From Neolewinella lacunae (GTDB taxonomy: Bacteria; Bacteroidota; Bacteroidia; Chitinophagales; Saprospiraceae), in NCBI RefSeq assembly GCF_014349155.1, contig NZ_JACSIT010000067.1, positions 1-64,000 on the forward strand: a DNA stretch of 64,000 nucleotides, given 5' to 3'. The position numbers were made by a program, and so were the translations under genes. The notes beneath the pieces were generated by a model. It saw only the letters and a program-made list of their open reading frames with translations, was not told the origin of the DNA and did not search any database. Position 1 is the first letter of the stretch, and each line of letters opens with the position of its first letter. Below are positions 25,506-34,157 of this stretch, piece after piece.

Positions 25506-25746
25506 GTGGCGTAGTGTATGGCGGGTAAAGCTAGTGGATTCAGCTGAAAAACCGGTAACGCCGAAGAAGCCCATTCCCACTCGTCCGTACGGCAGGCAGG
25601 CGATGCACAGGGGAGGCAGGAAGATGGAGGTCCCTTCGTTTTGGTGCAACCCAGGCCAGGTGCTTCTGGCACGGTTTTTGAAGTTGTTCCGGGCCGTGGT
25701 GAAAAGACTTGGCTGCTTTACTTACCTTGCTCCTTATCTTTCCCTG

Positions 25747-25765
25747 GCACCTGCGCACCGCGCCC
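25747..25765 (+). repeat. 18-bp dispersed motif, one-base insertion form
   Basis: GCACCTGCGCACCGCGCCC, between divergent genes, 45 bp before the TPR-AAA gene start. Confidence 0.6.
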
Positions 25766-25810
25766 AGACTTGTAACGTTATCGATAACCAAAGCCGCAAA
25801 CCCCACCCGT

Positions 25811-27115
25811 ATGGCCAACGAAAAAGAAATCCAGGAACTGCGTCGCGCCCTTGAGGCATCGCCCGAAAACAGCTATTTGCGGCGGCTGCTGATCAATAAA
25901 CTGCGGGGGCAGGCCGGCCACGAGGCCGAGCTGGAACGCGAACTCAACACCCTGCTGCGCAAAGAACCCCACGATCTGGAACTCAAGGAAGCCCTTATTG
26001 AGGTGTACTTCGCCCAGGGTAAGTTTTCTACCTGCCTCATCATCTTTGAGGAACTCTCCAACCCCGGCCTCGTCAGCCCCGCCACCCGCGTGCTGGTGGC
26101 CAAATCCTACCTGCACGACGGCGACGTGACCCGCGCCGGCGAAGTCTACCAAGACGCCGTAGAAGAAGATTACCAGGTCTCCGACGAAGCCCTCGACGCC
26201 CAGTTCCGGCTGAGTGCATCTTACGATTACGACGATGACGACGACGATGAGATGCGGGTGATGGAAAAGCCCGACACCAAATTTAAAGACGTGGGCGGCA
26301 TGGACAGCGTCAAACGGGAGATCGACCTGAAGATCATCCAACCCCTCAAACACGTCGATCTTTACAAAAGCTACGGCAAAAAAGTGGGCGGCGGCATCCT
26401 CCTCTACGGCCCGCCCGGCTGCGGAAAAACCTTCATCGCCCGGGCAACGGCCGGGGAAATCGACGCCAATTTCATCAACGTAGGCCTAGACGACATCCTC
26501 GACATGTGGGTCGGCAACAGCGAAAAACAGCTGGCTGGCTACTTCGATCTGGCCCGTGAAAAGAAACCCTGCGTCCTCTTTTTTGACGAGGTGGACGCCC
26601 TGGGGGCGAAGCGGAGCGACATGCGCCAATCTGCCGCCCGCAACGTCATCAACCAGTTCCTCTCCGAGCTCGACGGCATCCGGGGCGACAACGACGGCAT
26701 CCTCGTCATTGGCGCTACGAACGTCCCCTGGCACCTGGATACGGCCTTTCGGCGGCCGGGCCGCTTTGACCGGATCATCTTCGTTCCACCGCCCGACGAA
26801 GCGGGCCGCGAAGCCATCTTCCGCCTCAAATTAGCCGGTAAGCCCCAGGAAAAACTCGACTTCGCCAAGCTCGCCAGGAAGTCGGAACAGTACTCCGGGG
26901 CCGACATCAATGCCGTGATTGATATCGCCGTTGAAGGCATACTGGAAGAGGCCATCAAGACGGGCACCCCGCGGCCTTTATCCACCAAAGACCTGCTTCA
27001 GGGCATCGAAACCCACCGTCCGTCTACCGCCGAGTGGTTCACCACCGCCCGCAACTACGCTACCTTCGCCAATAAGGGTGGGATGTACGACGACATCCTC
27101 AAGTACCTGAAATAG
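25811..27115 (+). CDS. TPR-AAA+ ATPase (CDC48/VPS4-like)
   Basis: 434 residues. The N-terminal 135 residues are helical TPR-like repeats (NSYLRRLLINKLRG, HDLELKEALIEVYFAQGKF). An acidic DYDDDDDDE linker follows, then an AAA domain with GPPGCGKT (200-207), Walker B LFFDEVD (D259, E260), sensor GATNVPW and arginine fingers in RRPGRFDR. The AAA part is closest in style to Cdc48/Vps4/FtsH ATPases that pull on proteins. It has no protease domain or membrane anchor. The next gene, also TPR-bearing and membrane-bound, follows after 57 bp and is the obvious partner. Function unknown. Confidence 0.88.
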   Translation: MANEKEIQELRRALEASPENSYLRRLLINKLRGQAGHEAELERELNTLLRKEPHDLELKEALIEVYFAQGKFSTCLIIFEELSNPGLVSPATRVLVAKSYLHDGDVTRAGEVYQDAVEEDYQVSDEALDAQFRLSASYDYDDDDDDEMRVMEKPDTKFKDVGGMDSVKREIDLKIIQPLKHVDLYKSYGKKVGGGILLYGPPGCGKTFIARATAGEIDANFINVGLDDILDMWVGNSEKQLAGYFDLAREKKPCVLFFDEVDALGAKRSDMRQSAARNVINQFLSELDGIRGDNDGILVIGATNVPWHLDTAFRRPGRFDRIIFVPPPDEAGREAIFRLKLAGKPQEKLDFAKLARKSEQYSGADINAVIDIAVEGILEEAIKTGTPRPLSTKDLLQGIETHRPSTAEWFTTARNYATFANKGGMYDDILKYLK

Positions 27116-27172
27116 TCCCTTCCTCTCCCCCCACTCTCCCGCCGCTTTTTCCCATTATTTACCGCCATCCAG

Positions 27173-28426
27173 ATGTCTCCCCAAGCACTTTCCGAACGTC
27201 TCAACATTCTCTTCCAGCAGGCCCGCTGGACGGAGGCCCGGCAACTGCTCGAAAGCTACCTGGCGGATTATCCCGAGGATGAGCTGGCCCGGCTCTACTA
27301 CATCAACGTCCTGATCAACTCCGGCGAAAAAAAGCTGGCGCGGGAGTTGATCGGTCCCTTGCTGGAAGAAAGTCCGGACAATCCCCTCGTGCTGCGCCTG
27401 GCCGCCGTTGTGGAACTGAACGACCAAAAGCCCAAGGTTGCGGAGCGGCTGGCGGGCATCCTCATTGAACAAGACCCGGAGGACGACGACAGTTACGTCC
27501 TGATGGCCCGCGCCAAACTCGACCAGCGCAATTACGATGCGGCCCTTACCAACCTGGAGTACGCCCTCGATCGCAACCCCGAAAACCAGGAGGCGCTCAA
27601 CCTCAAGATTTACGTCGGTGGCTTCCTCGGCCGTGAAGACACCCAGCGGGCAATCGATGAAGCGCTGTACCTCAATCCCGAAGACTCCACAACGATTGCC
27701 AACCACGGCTACCAATTATTGCGGCAGGGGCAGGTGGATGCTGCGTTGGAACGCCTCCGCCACGCGCTGAGCATCAACCCCACCGACCAGCTCGCCCGCT
27801 ACGCCATGCTCGAAGCCATGCGCGCCCGTTTCTGGCCCTACCGCCTCTACTTCAAGTACCAGGAGGCCATGGCCAAACTCTCCGGTGGTGCCAGTATGGG
27901 CGTCATCATCGGCCTCTGGCTGGCGGTGAATTTCCTGAGCCGGGTGGCGGAGGAAAACCCCGGTTACGGGCTTTTCTTGTGGCCCGTCGTCTACCTCTGC
28001 TTCGCCCTCTTCCTGCTCACCTGGATCATTGAGCCGATCATGAATTTCTACCTCCTCACCAACCGTTATGGGCGGCTTTTGCTCGATGAAGACCAGAAGC
28101 TGATGGCGCGCCTGGTGGGTGGCTCCCTCGGGCTGGCGGGGCTTTCGCTTCTGGCGTATTTCGCGACCGGTGCCTTCCTTTTCCAGGCCCTCGCCTTCGC
28201 GTTTTTGCTCTTCACCATCCCGCTCGGCAGCTTTTTGCGGCCCATCCGGAAAACCCAGCGCACCATCCTGACCCTCTACACCGTCGGGCTGGGCGTGTTC
28301 GGCCTCGGCTCCATTTTCCTCGATAGCGGCACGCTGGGTAACATCGCCCTCTTCGGCTTGCTGGCCTACCAGTTCGTCATCAACGGCATGATGGTCCGCG
28401 AGGGCGGTCGCACTTTCGGAGAGTAA
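27173..28426 (+). CDS. TPR-containing membrane protein
   Basis: 417 residues. Roughly residues 1-220 are tetratricopeptide repeats (ALSERLNILFQQARWTEARQ, YDAALTNLEYALDRNPENQE, GQVDAALERLRHALSINPTD). The rest contains about five hydrophobic segments (GVIIGLWLAVNFL, LFLWPVVYLCFALFLLTWI, LGLAGLSLLAYFATGAFLF and others). It probably anchors or recruits the preceding TPR-AAA ATPase to the membrane; that is inference from operon position and shared repeats. Confidence 0.82.
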   Translation: MSPQALSERLNILFQQARWTEARQLLESYLADYPEDELARLYYINVLINSGEKKLARELIGPLLEESPDNPLVLRLAAVVELNDQKPKVAERLAGILIEQDPEDDDSYVLMARAKLDQRNYDAALTNLEYALDRNPENQEALNLKIYVGGFLGREDTQRAIDEALYLNPEDSTTIANHGYQLLRQGQVDAALERLRHALSINPTDQLARYAMLEAMRARFWPYRLYFKYQEAMAKLSGGASMGVIIGLWLAVNFLSRVAEENPGYGLFLWPVVYLCFALFLLTWIIEPIMNFYLLTNRYGRLLLDEDQKLMARLVGGSLGLAGLSLLAYFATGAFLFQALAFAFLLFTIPLGSFLRPIRKTQRTILTLYTVGLGVFGLGSIFLDSGTLGNIALFGLLAYQFVINGMMVREGGRTFGE

Positions 28427-28453
28427 TTCCTTTACCGACCATTTTTTTGGTTT

Positions 28454-28471
28454 GGGCGCGGACGCAGGTGC
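28454..28471 (-). repeat. 18-bp dispersed motif, perfect
   Basis: Minus-strand GCACCTGCGTCCGCGCCC, 28 bp after the stop of the TPR membrane protein. Confidence 0.9.
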
Positions 28472-28609
28472 AGGGTAAGTCTGGCCAAAACCGCTGCCTG
28501 CACCGCCTGGTTTCGCATGAGCGAAAGCAGCGCCTGTACCCTGGCAGCGAAAAACCAGCAAGGTTTGGTATAGGGCATCTCCTCCATCCGGCCGCAGGCA
28601 CTCCAACAC

Positions 28610-28634
28610 AAAAACCCCCGGCGCCAGTCGGGGT
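28610..28634 (-). terminator. Possible minus-strand terminator
   Basis: ACCCCG/CGGGGGT stem followed on the minus strand by TTTTT. It would end transcripts coming from the S24 gene 270 bp upstream, or from a small RNA within the gap. Confidence 0.45.
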
Positions 28635-28812
28635 GACCGGGCCGGGAGACAAAACAAAAAACAGCAGCTCTTGGGGTTCCGGGCGGCCAAGCGCGGTTCA
28701 GGGCGCAGAGGGATAGCCAGGCGTGGGAACCGCTGGAATTTTATTTAGCGCTTATTCAGGCGAATCGCGCGCCAGAACCAATAATTGTTTTGCTTACTCA
28801 ATGAGCATGGCC

Positions 28813-28877
28813 AACCCCGGAGGGGGTCCGACCAGAATAGCCCCGGATTGAAGGATGCAAAACATCCTTCATCCGGG
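28813..28877. repeat. CCCCGGAGGGGG plus long-hairpin element
   Basis: AACCCCGGAGGGGGT is followed by ATAGCCCCGG and a hairpin of CCCGGATTGAAGGATG (28842-28857) against CATCCTTCATCCGGG (28863-28877), with one bulged base. It resembles a repeat type I recall from other Bacteroidota gaps. It is 24 bp past the S24 stop and may terminate that gene. Confidence 0.6.
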
Positions 28878-28901
28878 TTAGTATAGGCGTGCCAGAAGAG
28901 A

Positions 28902-29633
28902 TCAGATGTCGCAAACCCGGCGTACCACCTCGTAGAGTTTGGTGCTTATTTCAACCTCTTCGATCCAGGGGTCGTGCTCCAGGTAGTTGGCGGAGATCAG
29001 TTTCAGGCCGATGATGCGACCTTTGCTATCGGAAACTTTCTGGACGTACTTGATCCAGATCTTGCCATTGCTCCGGACGGCGTAAATGCGGTTTTCCTTG
29101 ATTTGCTGGATGCCCTCGATTTCCTTGCAGATGACGATGTCTCCGTTGTTGATGATGGGCTCCATGGAATTGCCCTTGATGGGGAAGGCCACGTATCCGC
29201 TGCCGGAGATGCCGGGCAGGCGGAAGAAGTCCGTCGACTCCGTAACGAAGCTGTCGCTGTCAATGGTTGCACCGGCGAATGCTTCCGTAGTGGTGAACAT
29301 GATGTTCAGCGGGATGTCGGAGCCAGCCACTTCCACGGGTTCGGGAAGCTCCATACCGAAGGGGGTGCCTTCGCCTTCAAGGAGGTAGCTCTGGTTGACG
29401 TTGTACTCGTGGCAAACCCGGCGGGCCTGCTCGTAGTTGATGCAACGCTTGTCGTCATCATTGAGGAAAGCCCGTACGATGTGCCCGTAGGAGCGGTTGC
29501 TGAGGATGCGTTTGGCGAAATCTCCAAGGCCCCGACCGTTGCGGTCGTTCTTGATGATTTCCCCCCGTTCCTCTAAAATGCGAAAGACTTCCTTAAAGCG
29601 GTCGTTCAAATCGCGACGATCATCGGTAATCAT
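28902..29633 (-). CDS. S24-family (LexA/CI-like) transcriptional regulator
   Basis: 243 residues. A helical DNA-binding-like N-terminal part (residues 1-90) is followed by an S24 peptidase domain: GNSMEPIINNGDIVIC with catalytic S156, and the general-base Lys likely K195 in KIWIKY. An Ala-Gly pair (A120-G121 in EAFAGATI) sits where LexA-type proteins cleave themselves, so damage-induced self-cleavage is plausible. ATG at 29633 was chosen over a longer frame because the domain starts there. No phage genes surround it. Confidence 0.85.
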   Translation of the reverse strand: MITDDRRDLNDRFKEVFRILEERGEIIKNDRNGRGLGDFAKRILSNRSYGHIVRAFLNDDDKRCINYEQARRVCHEYNVNQSYLLEGEGTPFGMELPEPVEVAGSDIPLNIMFTTTEAFAGATIDSDSFVTESTDFFRLPGISGSGYVAFPIKGNSMEPIINNGDIVICKEIEGIQQIKENRIYAVRSNGKIWIKYVQKVSDSKGRIIGLKLISANYLEHDPWIEEVEISTKLYEVVRRVCDI

Positions 29634-29793
29634 GTGTGGTATCAGTTGTTTTACTGACCACAAATTAAAACATTTTACACCAGACCCACAACTTTTAACC
29701 CGAAAATCTTTAAATTTTATGTTGGATTACGGATTCCCCCTGTGAATTGGTAGTAAAAAACAAGTTGTTGGAAGAGGACACGGCCCTGCATCT

Positions 29794-29890
29794 GAGTGAC
29801 TCGTCCTGAAATTGGTTAACACCAAATTATGTCAACTACCCGCCGGCCGGGGAGTTTTTAACTGTCAACCTAATCCAGGACGAGTCACTC
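29794..29890. mobile_element. 97-bp inverted-repeat element (MITE or IS remnant)
   Basis: Ends are GAGTGACTCGTCCTG (29794-29808) and its exact inverted copy (29876-29890); the match continues imperfectly to 24 of 28 positions including GGTT and ACA. The interior (67 bp) has no coding potential. The ends resemble those of Bacteroidota insertion sequences as I remember them. No clear target duplication. Its right end touches the purine tract that ends the next gene. Confidence 0.7.
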
Positions 29891-29924
29891 CCTTACTCCC
29901 TTCCCCCTTAATCCCTTAATCCCC
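29890..29924 (-). repeat. Purine tract overlapping the enoyl-CoA hydratase stop codon
   Basis: On the minus strand: GGGGATTAAGGGATTAAGGG, then GGAAGGGAGTAAGG. The gene's stop TAA (29910-29908) is inside the tract. Confidence 0.75.
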
Positions 29925-30654
29925 GCGAGAGCAGGGCTGCACTGTAGTGGGCCACGTAGGCCAGGCTTTCGGCGGTAGTGTGGCTGCGGCCGTACTGCAG
30001 TTGATGTTTGATGCCTTGCAACACCGGGGGTGATTTGGCCGCCATGCTGCTGGCAATTTCCGCGACTCCGCTGCGCAGGTTGCCTGAGTTGGAAAAAGTC
30101 CGTGTCACCAACCCCGCCACTACCGCTTCGGAGGCGTAGAATTTGCGGCCGGTCATGGCCAGTTCCGCAACCATTCCGGCAGGCAAAAAGTGTGGCAATC
30201 GCTGGAGCGTGCCAATGTCGGCGACGATGCCGAAGTCAACCTCTTTCACGATGAAATGGGCATCTTCGGTGCAGTAGATGATGTCGCAGGCACTGGCAAT
30301 TGCGACCCCGCCTCCGATGCAGGCGCCTTGGATGGCGGCCAGCACCGGCTTTGGGCACTCGGCAATGGCCGTGATGCAGTCCTGAATCTCCAGGATGAAA
30401 GATTCGAGGAGCTCTTGCGTGGCCGCCCGGGTGGGTGCTGCGCGTTGCTGAAGGCTGCCCAGAACGGAGAGGTCCATCCCCGCACAAAAGTGTTTGCCCT
30501 CCCCCGCCAGAACAACGACGTGGACGGCGGGATCATCGGCCACCAGCCGGACGGCATCCCGCAGGCCCCTCCACCCAGCTTCGTCCAGGGAATTGGCGCG
30601 GTCGGGCTGGTTGAAAGTCAAAGTGGCTACGTGCTGCTGGATAGAAATGGTCAT
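29908..30654 (-). CDS. Enoyl-CoA hydratase/isomerase, dienoyl-CoA isomerase-like
   Basis: 248 residues of the crotonase fold. The oxyanion-hole segments GKHFCAGMDLS (near 53) and GACIGGGVAIASACD (near 108) are intact. The segment KEVDFGIVADIGTLQRLP closely follows the pattern of delta3,5-delta2,4-dienoyl-CoA isomerases, whose acidic catalytic residues lie there. This suggests a role in degrading unsaturated fatty acids, which fits the adjacent trans-2-enoyl-CoA reductase-like gene. The last codons lie in a purine-rich repeat. Confidence 0.85.
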   Translation of the reverse strand: MTISIQQHVATLTFNQPDRANSLDEAGWRGLRDAVRLVADDPAVHVVVLAGEGKHFCAGMDLSVLGSLQQRAAPTRAATQELLESFILEIQDCITAIAECPKPVLAAIQGACIGGGVAIASACDIIYCTEDAHFIVKEVDFGIVADIGTLQRLPHFLPAGMVAELAMTGRKFYASEAVVAGLVTRTFSNSGNLRSGVAEIASSMAAKSPPVLQGIKHQLQYGRSHTTAESLAYVAHYSAALLSRGLRD

Positions 30655-30727
30655 AGTGTGGGCATTTTGAGTGGGCGTCCGCAGCTCAGTTGGCTTTTCC
30701 TGGCATCCCGAACTCCTTCGGGGACTG

Positions 30728-30745
30728 TCGCCTGCGGCCGCGCCC
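30728..30745 (+). repeat. 18-bp dispersed motif, 16/18
   Basis: TCGCCTGCGGCCGCGCCC, 10 bp beyond the stop of the SDR gene. Confidence 0.6.
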
Positions 30746-30755
30746 GATGGATGGC

Positions 30756-31550
30756 TTAGCGGAACTTATCGACCAGGCGCATGCGGTTGGAATGCAGGTG
30801 GTCCATGCCATCGACGTAGAGCGTCACGCCGCTGGTGTAAGCCGAGAGCGGACTGGCCAGGAAGAGTACCGCATTGGAAACGTCTTCGATCGTGCCGTGG
30901 CGGCGCATCAGGTTGTCGTCCTTCATCTCGTCGAGGAGCTCCCGGACGGGCTCCGCGTAGGTATCCAGGCCGGAAGAAAGGATGGTGCCCGGTGCCACGC
31001 AGTTCATCCTTATATTATGAATGGCCCATTCCTGGGCGAGGCTCTTCGTCAGGTTTTCCACCGCCGCCCGCGCCGCTCCCGTGTGCGCCATCCCTGGGAA
31101 GCCCCGGTGGAGGTTGACGATGATGTTGACTACGTTGCCCGCTTGCTGGGGAATAAAGAAGCGGTTGGCCATCGTGCGGGTGACGTAAAAGGTGCCGTTG
31201 ACGTTGGTGTTGATCACGGCATTCCAGCCGTTGTCGCTGAAGTAGCGGGCCAGGCTGGGGAACTGCCCTCCGGCGTTGTTGACCAGAATATCGAGCCGGC
31301 CGAAGCGGTCTGCAATCAGATCGGCCAACGCCTCCACTTCCGCACTCTGGCGGATGTCGCAGGGCTGGTGCAGGCAGGTACCCAGCCCGGAGAGGCGCTC
31401 GGCGGCCTCGGCCAGTGGCCCGGCCTTGCGGGCGCAGATAACGACGCTGGCCCCCAGGCGCAGCAGGTGTTCGGCAATGCCGTAGCCGATGCCCGAGCGG
31501 CCACCAGTGACGAGGGCAACCTGGCCCTTAAAAAGATCGGGTGCGTACAT
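30756..31550 (-). CDS. SDR oxidoreductase, peroxisomal trans-2-enoyl-CoA reductase-like
   Basis: 264 residues. Rossmann motif TGGRSGIGYGI (near 15) and NNAGG (near 90) are clear. The normal SDR YxxxK active site is not present: the equivalent segment reads AHTGAARAAVENLTKSL, the same pattern as in PECR-type trans-2-enoyl-CoA reductases (HSGAARAGV). Predicted to reduce enoyl-CoA with NADPH. Its ATG directly follows the stop of the upstream nitronate monooxygenase gene, and the isomerase gene lies 101 bp downstream. Confidence 0.85.
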   Translation of the reverse strand: MYAPDLFKGQVALVTGGRSGIGYGIAEHLLRLGASVVICARKAGPLAEAAERLSGLGTCLHQPCDIRQSAEVEALADLIADRFGRLDILVNNAGGQFPSLARYFSDNGWNAVINTNVNGTFYVTRTMANRFFIPQQAGNVVNIIVNLHRGFPGMAHTGAARAAVENLTKSLAQEWAIHNIRMNCVAPGTILSSGLDTYAEPVRELLDEMKDDNLMRRHGTIEDVSNAVLFLASPLSAYTSGVTLYVDGMDHLHSNRMRLVDKFR

Positions 31551-32537
31551 TTAGCCAACACTTTTCGGGGTGTACTGCTCCAGGCGGGCTGCCTGCTCTG
31601 CCAGGGCCTCCCGCAGCTCCGCTCCCAGCCGGGCAATCAGGTCGGCGGCGGGCAGGTTATCGTGGATGGTAGCCACCCCTTGCCCCGCACTCCAGAGGTT
31701 TTTCCAGGCTTTGGCCTCGTGTTCGGCCCCGAAATCGGCCTTGGCCTTTTGATCCCACTGCTCTTCGGTGATGCCCGCCGCACGCAGGCTGCCCACCATC
31801 CAGTTGGCCGGAATGCCCGAAACGGAGGCGGTGTAGATGATCTCGCGGGTGCCCGATTCGATGATCATCTGCTTGTAGCCTTCATCGGCTTCCGCTTCGG
31901 TGGTGGCAATGAAGCGGGTGCCGAGGTAAGCCAGGTCGGCCCCCATTTGCAGGGCACTGGCAACGTCGCGGCCGGTACTCATGGCCCCGGCCAGGAGGAT
32001 GACCCCGTCAAACATCCGCCGGATTTCCGCTACGAAAGGCATGGGATTCAAGGTACCCGCGTGCCCGCCCGCGCCCGCACAAACGAGGATGAGGCCATCG
32101 ACGCCGGCCGCGATCGCCTTTTGGGCGTGGTAGGTATTGGTAACGTCGTGAAACACGAGGCCGCCGTAACTGTGGACGGCATCAACGACCTCCTTGACGG
32201 CTCCCAGGGAGGTGATGATGACGGGCACCTGTTGCCGCACGATGACCTCCAGATCGGCCATCACCCGGGGGTTGGTTTTGTGGACGATCAGGTTGACGCC
32301 GTAGGGGGGCAGGGGCTGGCCGGTGCGGGCACTTTCGGCGGCGAGTTCGGTCTTAATCTCTACCAGCCACTCCTCAAATCCGGCGGTCGTGCGGTTGTTG
32401 AGGGCGGGAAAAGTACCCAGAATACCGTTTTTGCAACATTCCAGCACCAGGGCCTGGCGGGAAACGATGAACATGGGGGACGCCACGATGGGCAGGGAGA
32501 GGTGCAGGCGCTCCAGAATTTGCTGTCGACGATTCAT
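31551..32537 (-). CDS. Nitronate monooxygenase (2-nitropropane dioxygenase family)
   Basis: 328 residues, FMN-binding TIM barrel. Seen: LPIVASPMFIVS at the N-terminus, VCAGAGGHAGTLNP (flavin and catalytic His region, near 152-165), LLAGAMSTGRDV and GADLAYLGTRFIATTEA. The family oxidises nitronates such as propionate-3-nitronate; many members are of uncertain substrate. It is second in the minus-strand run starting with maltokinase (24 bp gap) and is directly joined to the SDR gene. Confidence 0.9.
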   Translation of the reverse strand: MNRRQQILERLHLSLPIVASPMFIVSRQALVLECCKNGILGTFPALNNRTTAGFEEWLVEIKTELAAESARTGQPLPPYGVNLIVHKTNPRVMADLEVIVRQQVPVIITSLGAVKEVVDAVHSYGGLVFHDVTNTYHAQKAIAAGVDGLILVCAGAGGHAGTLNPMPFVAEIRRMFDGVILLAGAMSTGRDVASALQMGADLAYLGTRFIATTEAEADEGYKQMIIESGTREIIYTASVSGIPANWMVGSLRAAGITEEQWDQKAKADFGAEHEAKAWKNLWSAGQGVATIHDNLPAADLIARLGAELREALAEQAARLEQYTPKSVG

Positions 32538-32561
32538 GCCGCCAAGGTAGCGAAAATTCGC

Positions 32562-34094
32562 TTAAATTGCGTTGGCGACCATCAGTAATCCATTCAGGGG
32601 AATGGGCAGCCAGCTGGGGCGGCTGTTGAGTTCGTAGGCGACCTCGTAGATGGCTTTTTCGAGAATGAACAGCTCAAGCAACAGCTGGCGATCCTCGGCG
32701 GCGGCGGGCAGGAAGGGGGCGCTGCCGCAGGTGCCATAGTAAGCTTCCAGAAAGGCAGTGGACGTCGCCTGGAACCAGGCTTCGGCCCGGGGGACGAGGC
32801 TTTCGGCGCGGGCCTCAGCGGCGTAGGCGGCGTTGAGGAGCAGCTCACCGCGGGCAGCGTAGTGAAATGACCGCACCATGCCCGCCACGTCCTTGAGTGC
32901 GGGGCGTTTGCGGCGGCGTTCGGGGATGGTCAGCAGGGGTTCGCCCTCGAAGTCGATGATACAAAAGTCGTCTTCGGTAACCAAAACCTGCCCGAGGTGG
33001 TAATCGCCGTGGATGCGGATCAGGTCGAGCGCCATGTCTGCATTATCCAGGGCAGCAAGTTTTTGGGCCAGGTCGGATTCCATCTCCAGCACCCGTTGAG
33101 CGAGGGAGGCCTGGGCGGGGGGCAGGCCGGGGAGTTTGGCGCGAAGTTCCTCGATCTGGCGGGCCAGGAGTTTGGTGGCGGCGGCGGTAATTTCGTGGCG
33201 GTATTCAACCGACATGGCTTCCGGGGTGATCATTGCACCTGCGTCCGCGCCCAGCGCCGCAGGCAACAGTCCGGCCAGACCGAGGTGCATCTCGGCGGTG
33301 CGCTGGCCCAGGAGGCTGGCCCGTTCCAGCGTTTCGGCGTCTACCGGTCCGGTGCCCGCGTAGTAGCGCCCGGCGCGCTCCAGGAAGAAGTCCCAGGCTT
33401 CTGCGCGGTTATCGATTTTGCCCGTCAGCAGGCCGAGGTTGAGGTAATTAGGGTCGGTGACTTTTCCTACGCCCAGGCTGCCGGCGTAGGTCGGGCAGTG
33501 TTGAAAACCCGCCCGTTCGGAGAGGTAGCGCACCAGCTCCAGATCGGGATTGAGGCCGGGGTCGAGCTTGCGGAAAAGCTTGAAGAAAAAGCGGTCGTGG
33601 TAGACGATGGCCGTGTTGCTGGTATTGATGGCGGGCACGACGCTATCGGCCTGGGCCGGGGCGGTGCGCATCACTTTTCCCGCTTCGCAGGCAAGTCCGT
33701 CCGCCTGCGTCTCGCCGGCCCGCAGCAGGGCGTAGAGCGCGGCGCGGAACTGCGGCAGTGGAACGGCATCGACGATGAAGGGGCCACCGGGAACCCGCAG
33801 CAAGACCGAATTTTCGTTTTCCTTGAGGTAGCGCCGTTGGTCTTCGGTGTGAAGCAATTGCGCCAGGGGCATCTGAAACAACTCCGTGCTCTCGTTGCTG
33901 AAGTGTACCTGGACGATGGCCAGGACCGCATCCTCCGTCACGCGGTAACTCTGGACGACCCGGCACTGCGCAATGACTTTCCCCTTGCTGGTGAACCACC
34001 GCTGGCGGGCCAGGAATTCGGGTAAAGCTTCGAGGAGGGCATAAGTGAAACGGGGTTGGGCGAAGCGGTCTTTAAGTGGTACGGAGGCCTGCAT
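32562..34094 (-). CDS. Maltokinase-like phosphotransferase
   Basis: 510 residues, the length of Pep2/Mak maltokinases. N-terminal cap domain (QRWFTSKGKVI near 35) and an aminoglycoside-phosphotransferase-like kinase domain with the catalytic loop RIHGDYHLGQVLVTEDDF and metal-binding CIIDFEGEP, both typical. It would make maltose-1-phosphate from maltose and ATP, the substrate of GlgE, which is encoded at 55141-57072. The segment GADAGAM is encoded by a perfect dispersed motif. ATG at 34094. Confidence 0.88.
   Translation of the reverse strand: MQASVPLKDRFAQPRFTYALLEALPEFLARQRWFTSKGKVIAQCRVVQSYRVTEDAVLAIVQVHFSNESTELFQMPLAQLLHTEDQRRYLKENENSVLLRVPGGPFIVDAVPLPQFRAALYALLRAGETQADGLACEAGKVMRTAPAQADSVVPAINTSNTAIVYHDRFFFKLFRKLDPGLNPDLELVRYLSERAGFQHCPTYAGSLGVGKVTDPNYLNLGLLTGKIDNRAEAWDFFLERAGRYYAGTGPVDAETLERASLLGQRTAEMHLGLAGLLPAALGADAGAMITPEAMSVEYRHEITAAATKLLARQIEELRAKLPGLPPAQASLAQRVLEMESDLAQKLAALDNADMALDLIRIHGDYHLGQVLVTEDDFCIIDFEGEPLLTIPERRRKRPALKDVAGMVRSFHYAARGELLLNAAYAAEARAESLVPRAEAWFQATSTAFLEAYYGTCGSAPFLPAAAEDRQLLLELFILEKAIYEVAYELNSRPSWLPIPLNGLLMVANAI
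33235..33252 (+). repeat. 18-bp dispersed motif, perfect, inside maltokinase gene
   Basis: GCACCTGCGTCCGCGCCC; read in the gene's direction it encodes GADAGA in a linker-like stretch. Confidence 0.85.
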
Positions 34095-34157
34095 TGGGGA
34101 GATAATTTTTAACTTCAACGTAATAAAGGCATCTTTGCTGACTCCAAGCGATAAAGC

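Larger units (their letters stand above)
28427..28901. other. 475-bp gap with dispersed motif, terminator and hairpin repeat
   Basis: No gene. It contains a perfect dispersed motif (28454-28471), a minus-strand terminator-like hairpin (28610-28634), and an AACCCCGGAGGGGGT plus hairpin element (28813-28877). The unexplained middle part is GC-rich. Confidence 0.6.

Noticed and set aside
28440-28740. Possible RNase P, tmRNA or SRP RNA in the GC-rich gap
   Set aside because: None of the conserved cores of these RNAs can be found on either strand.
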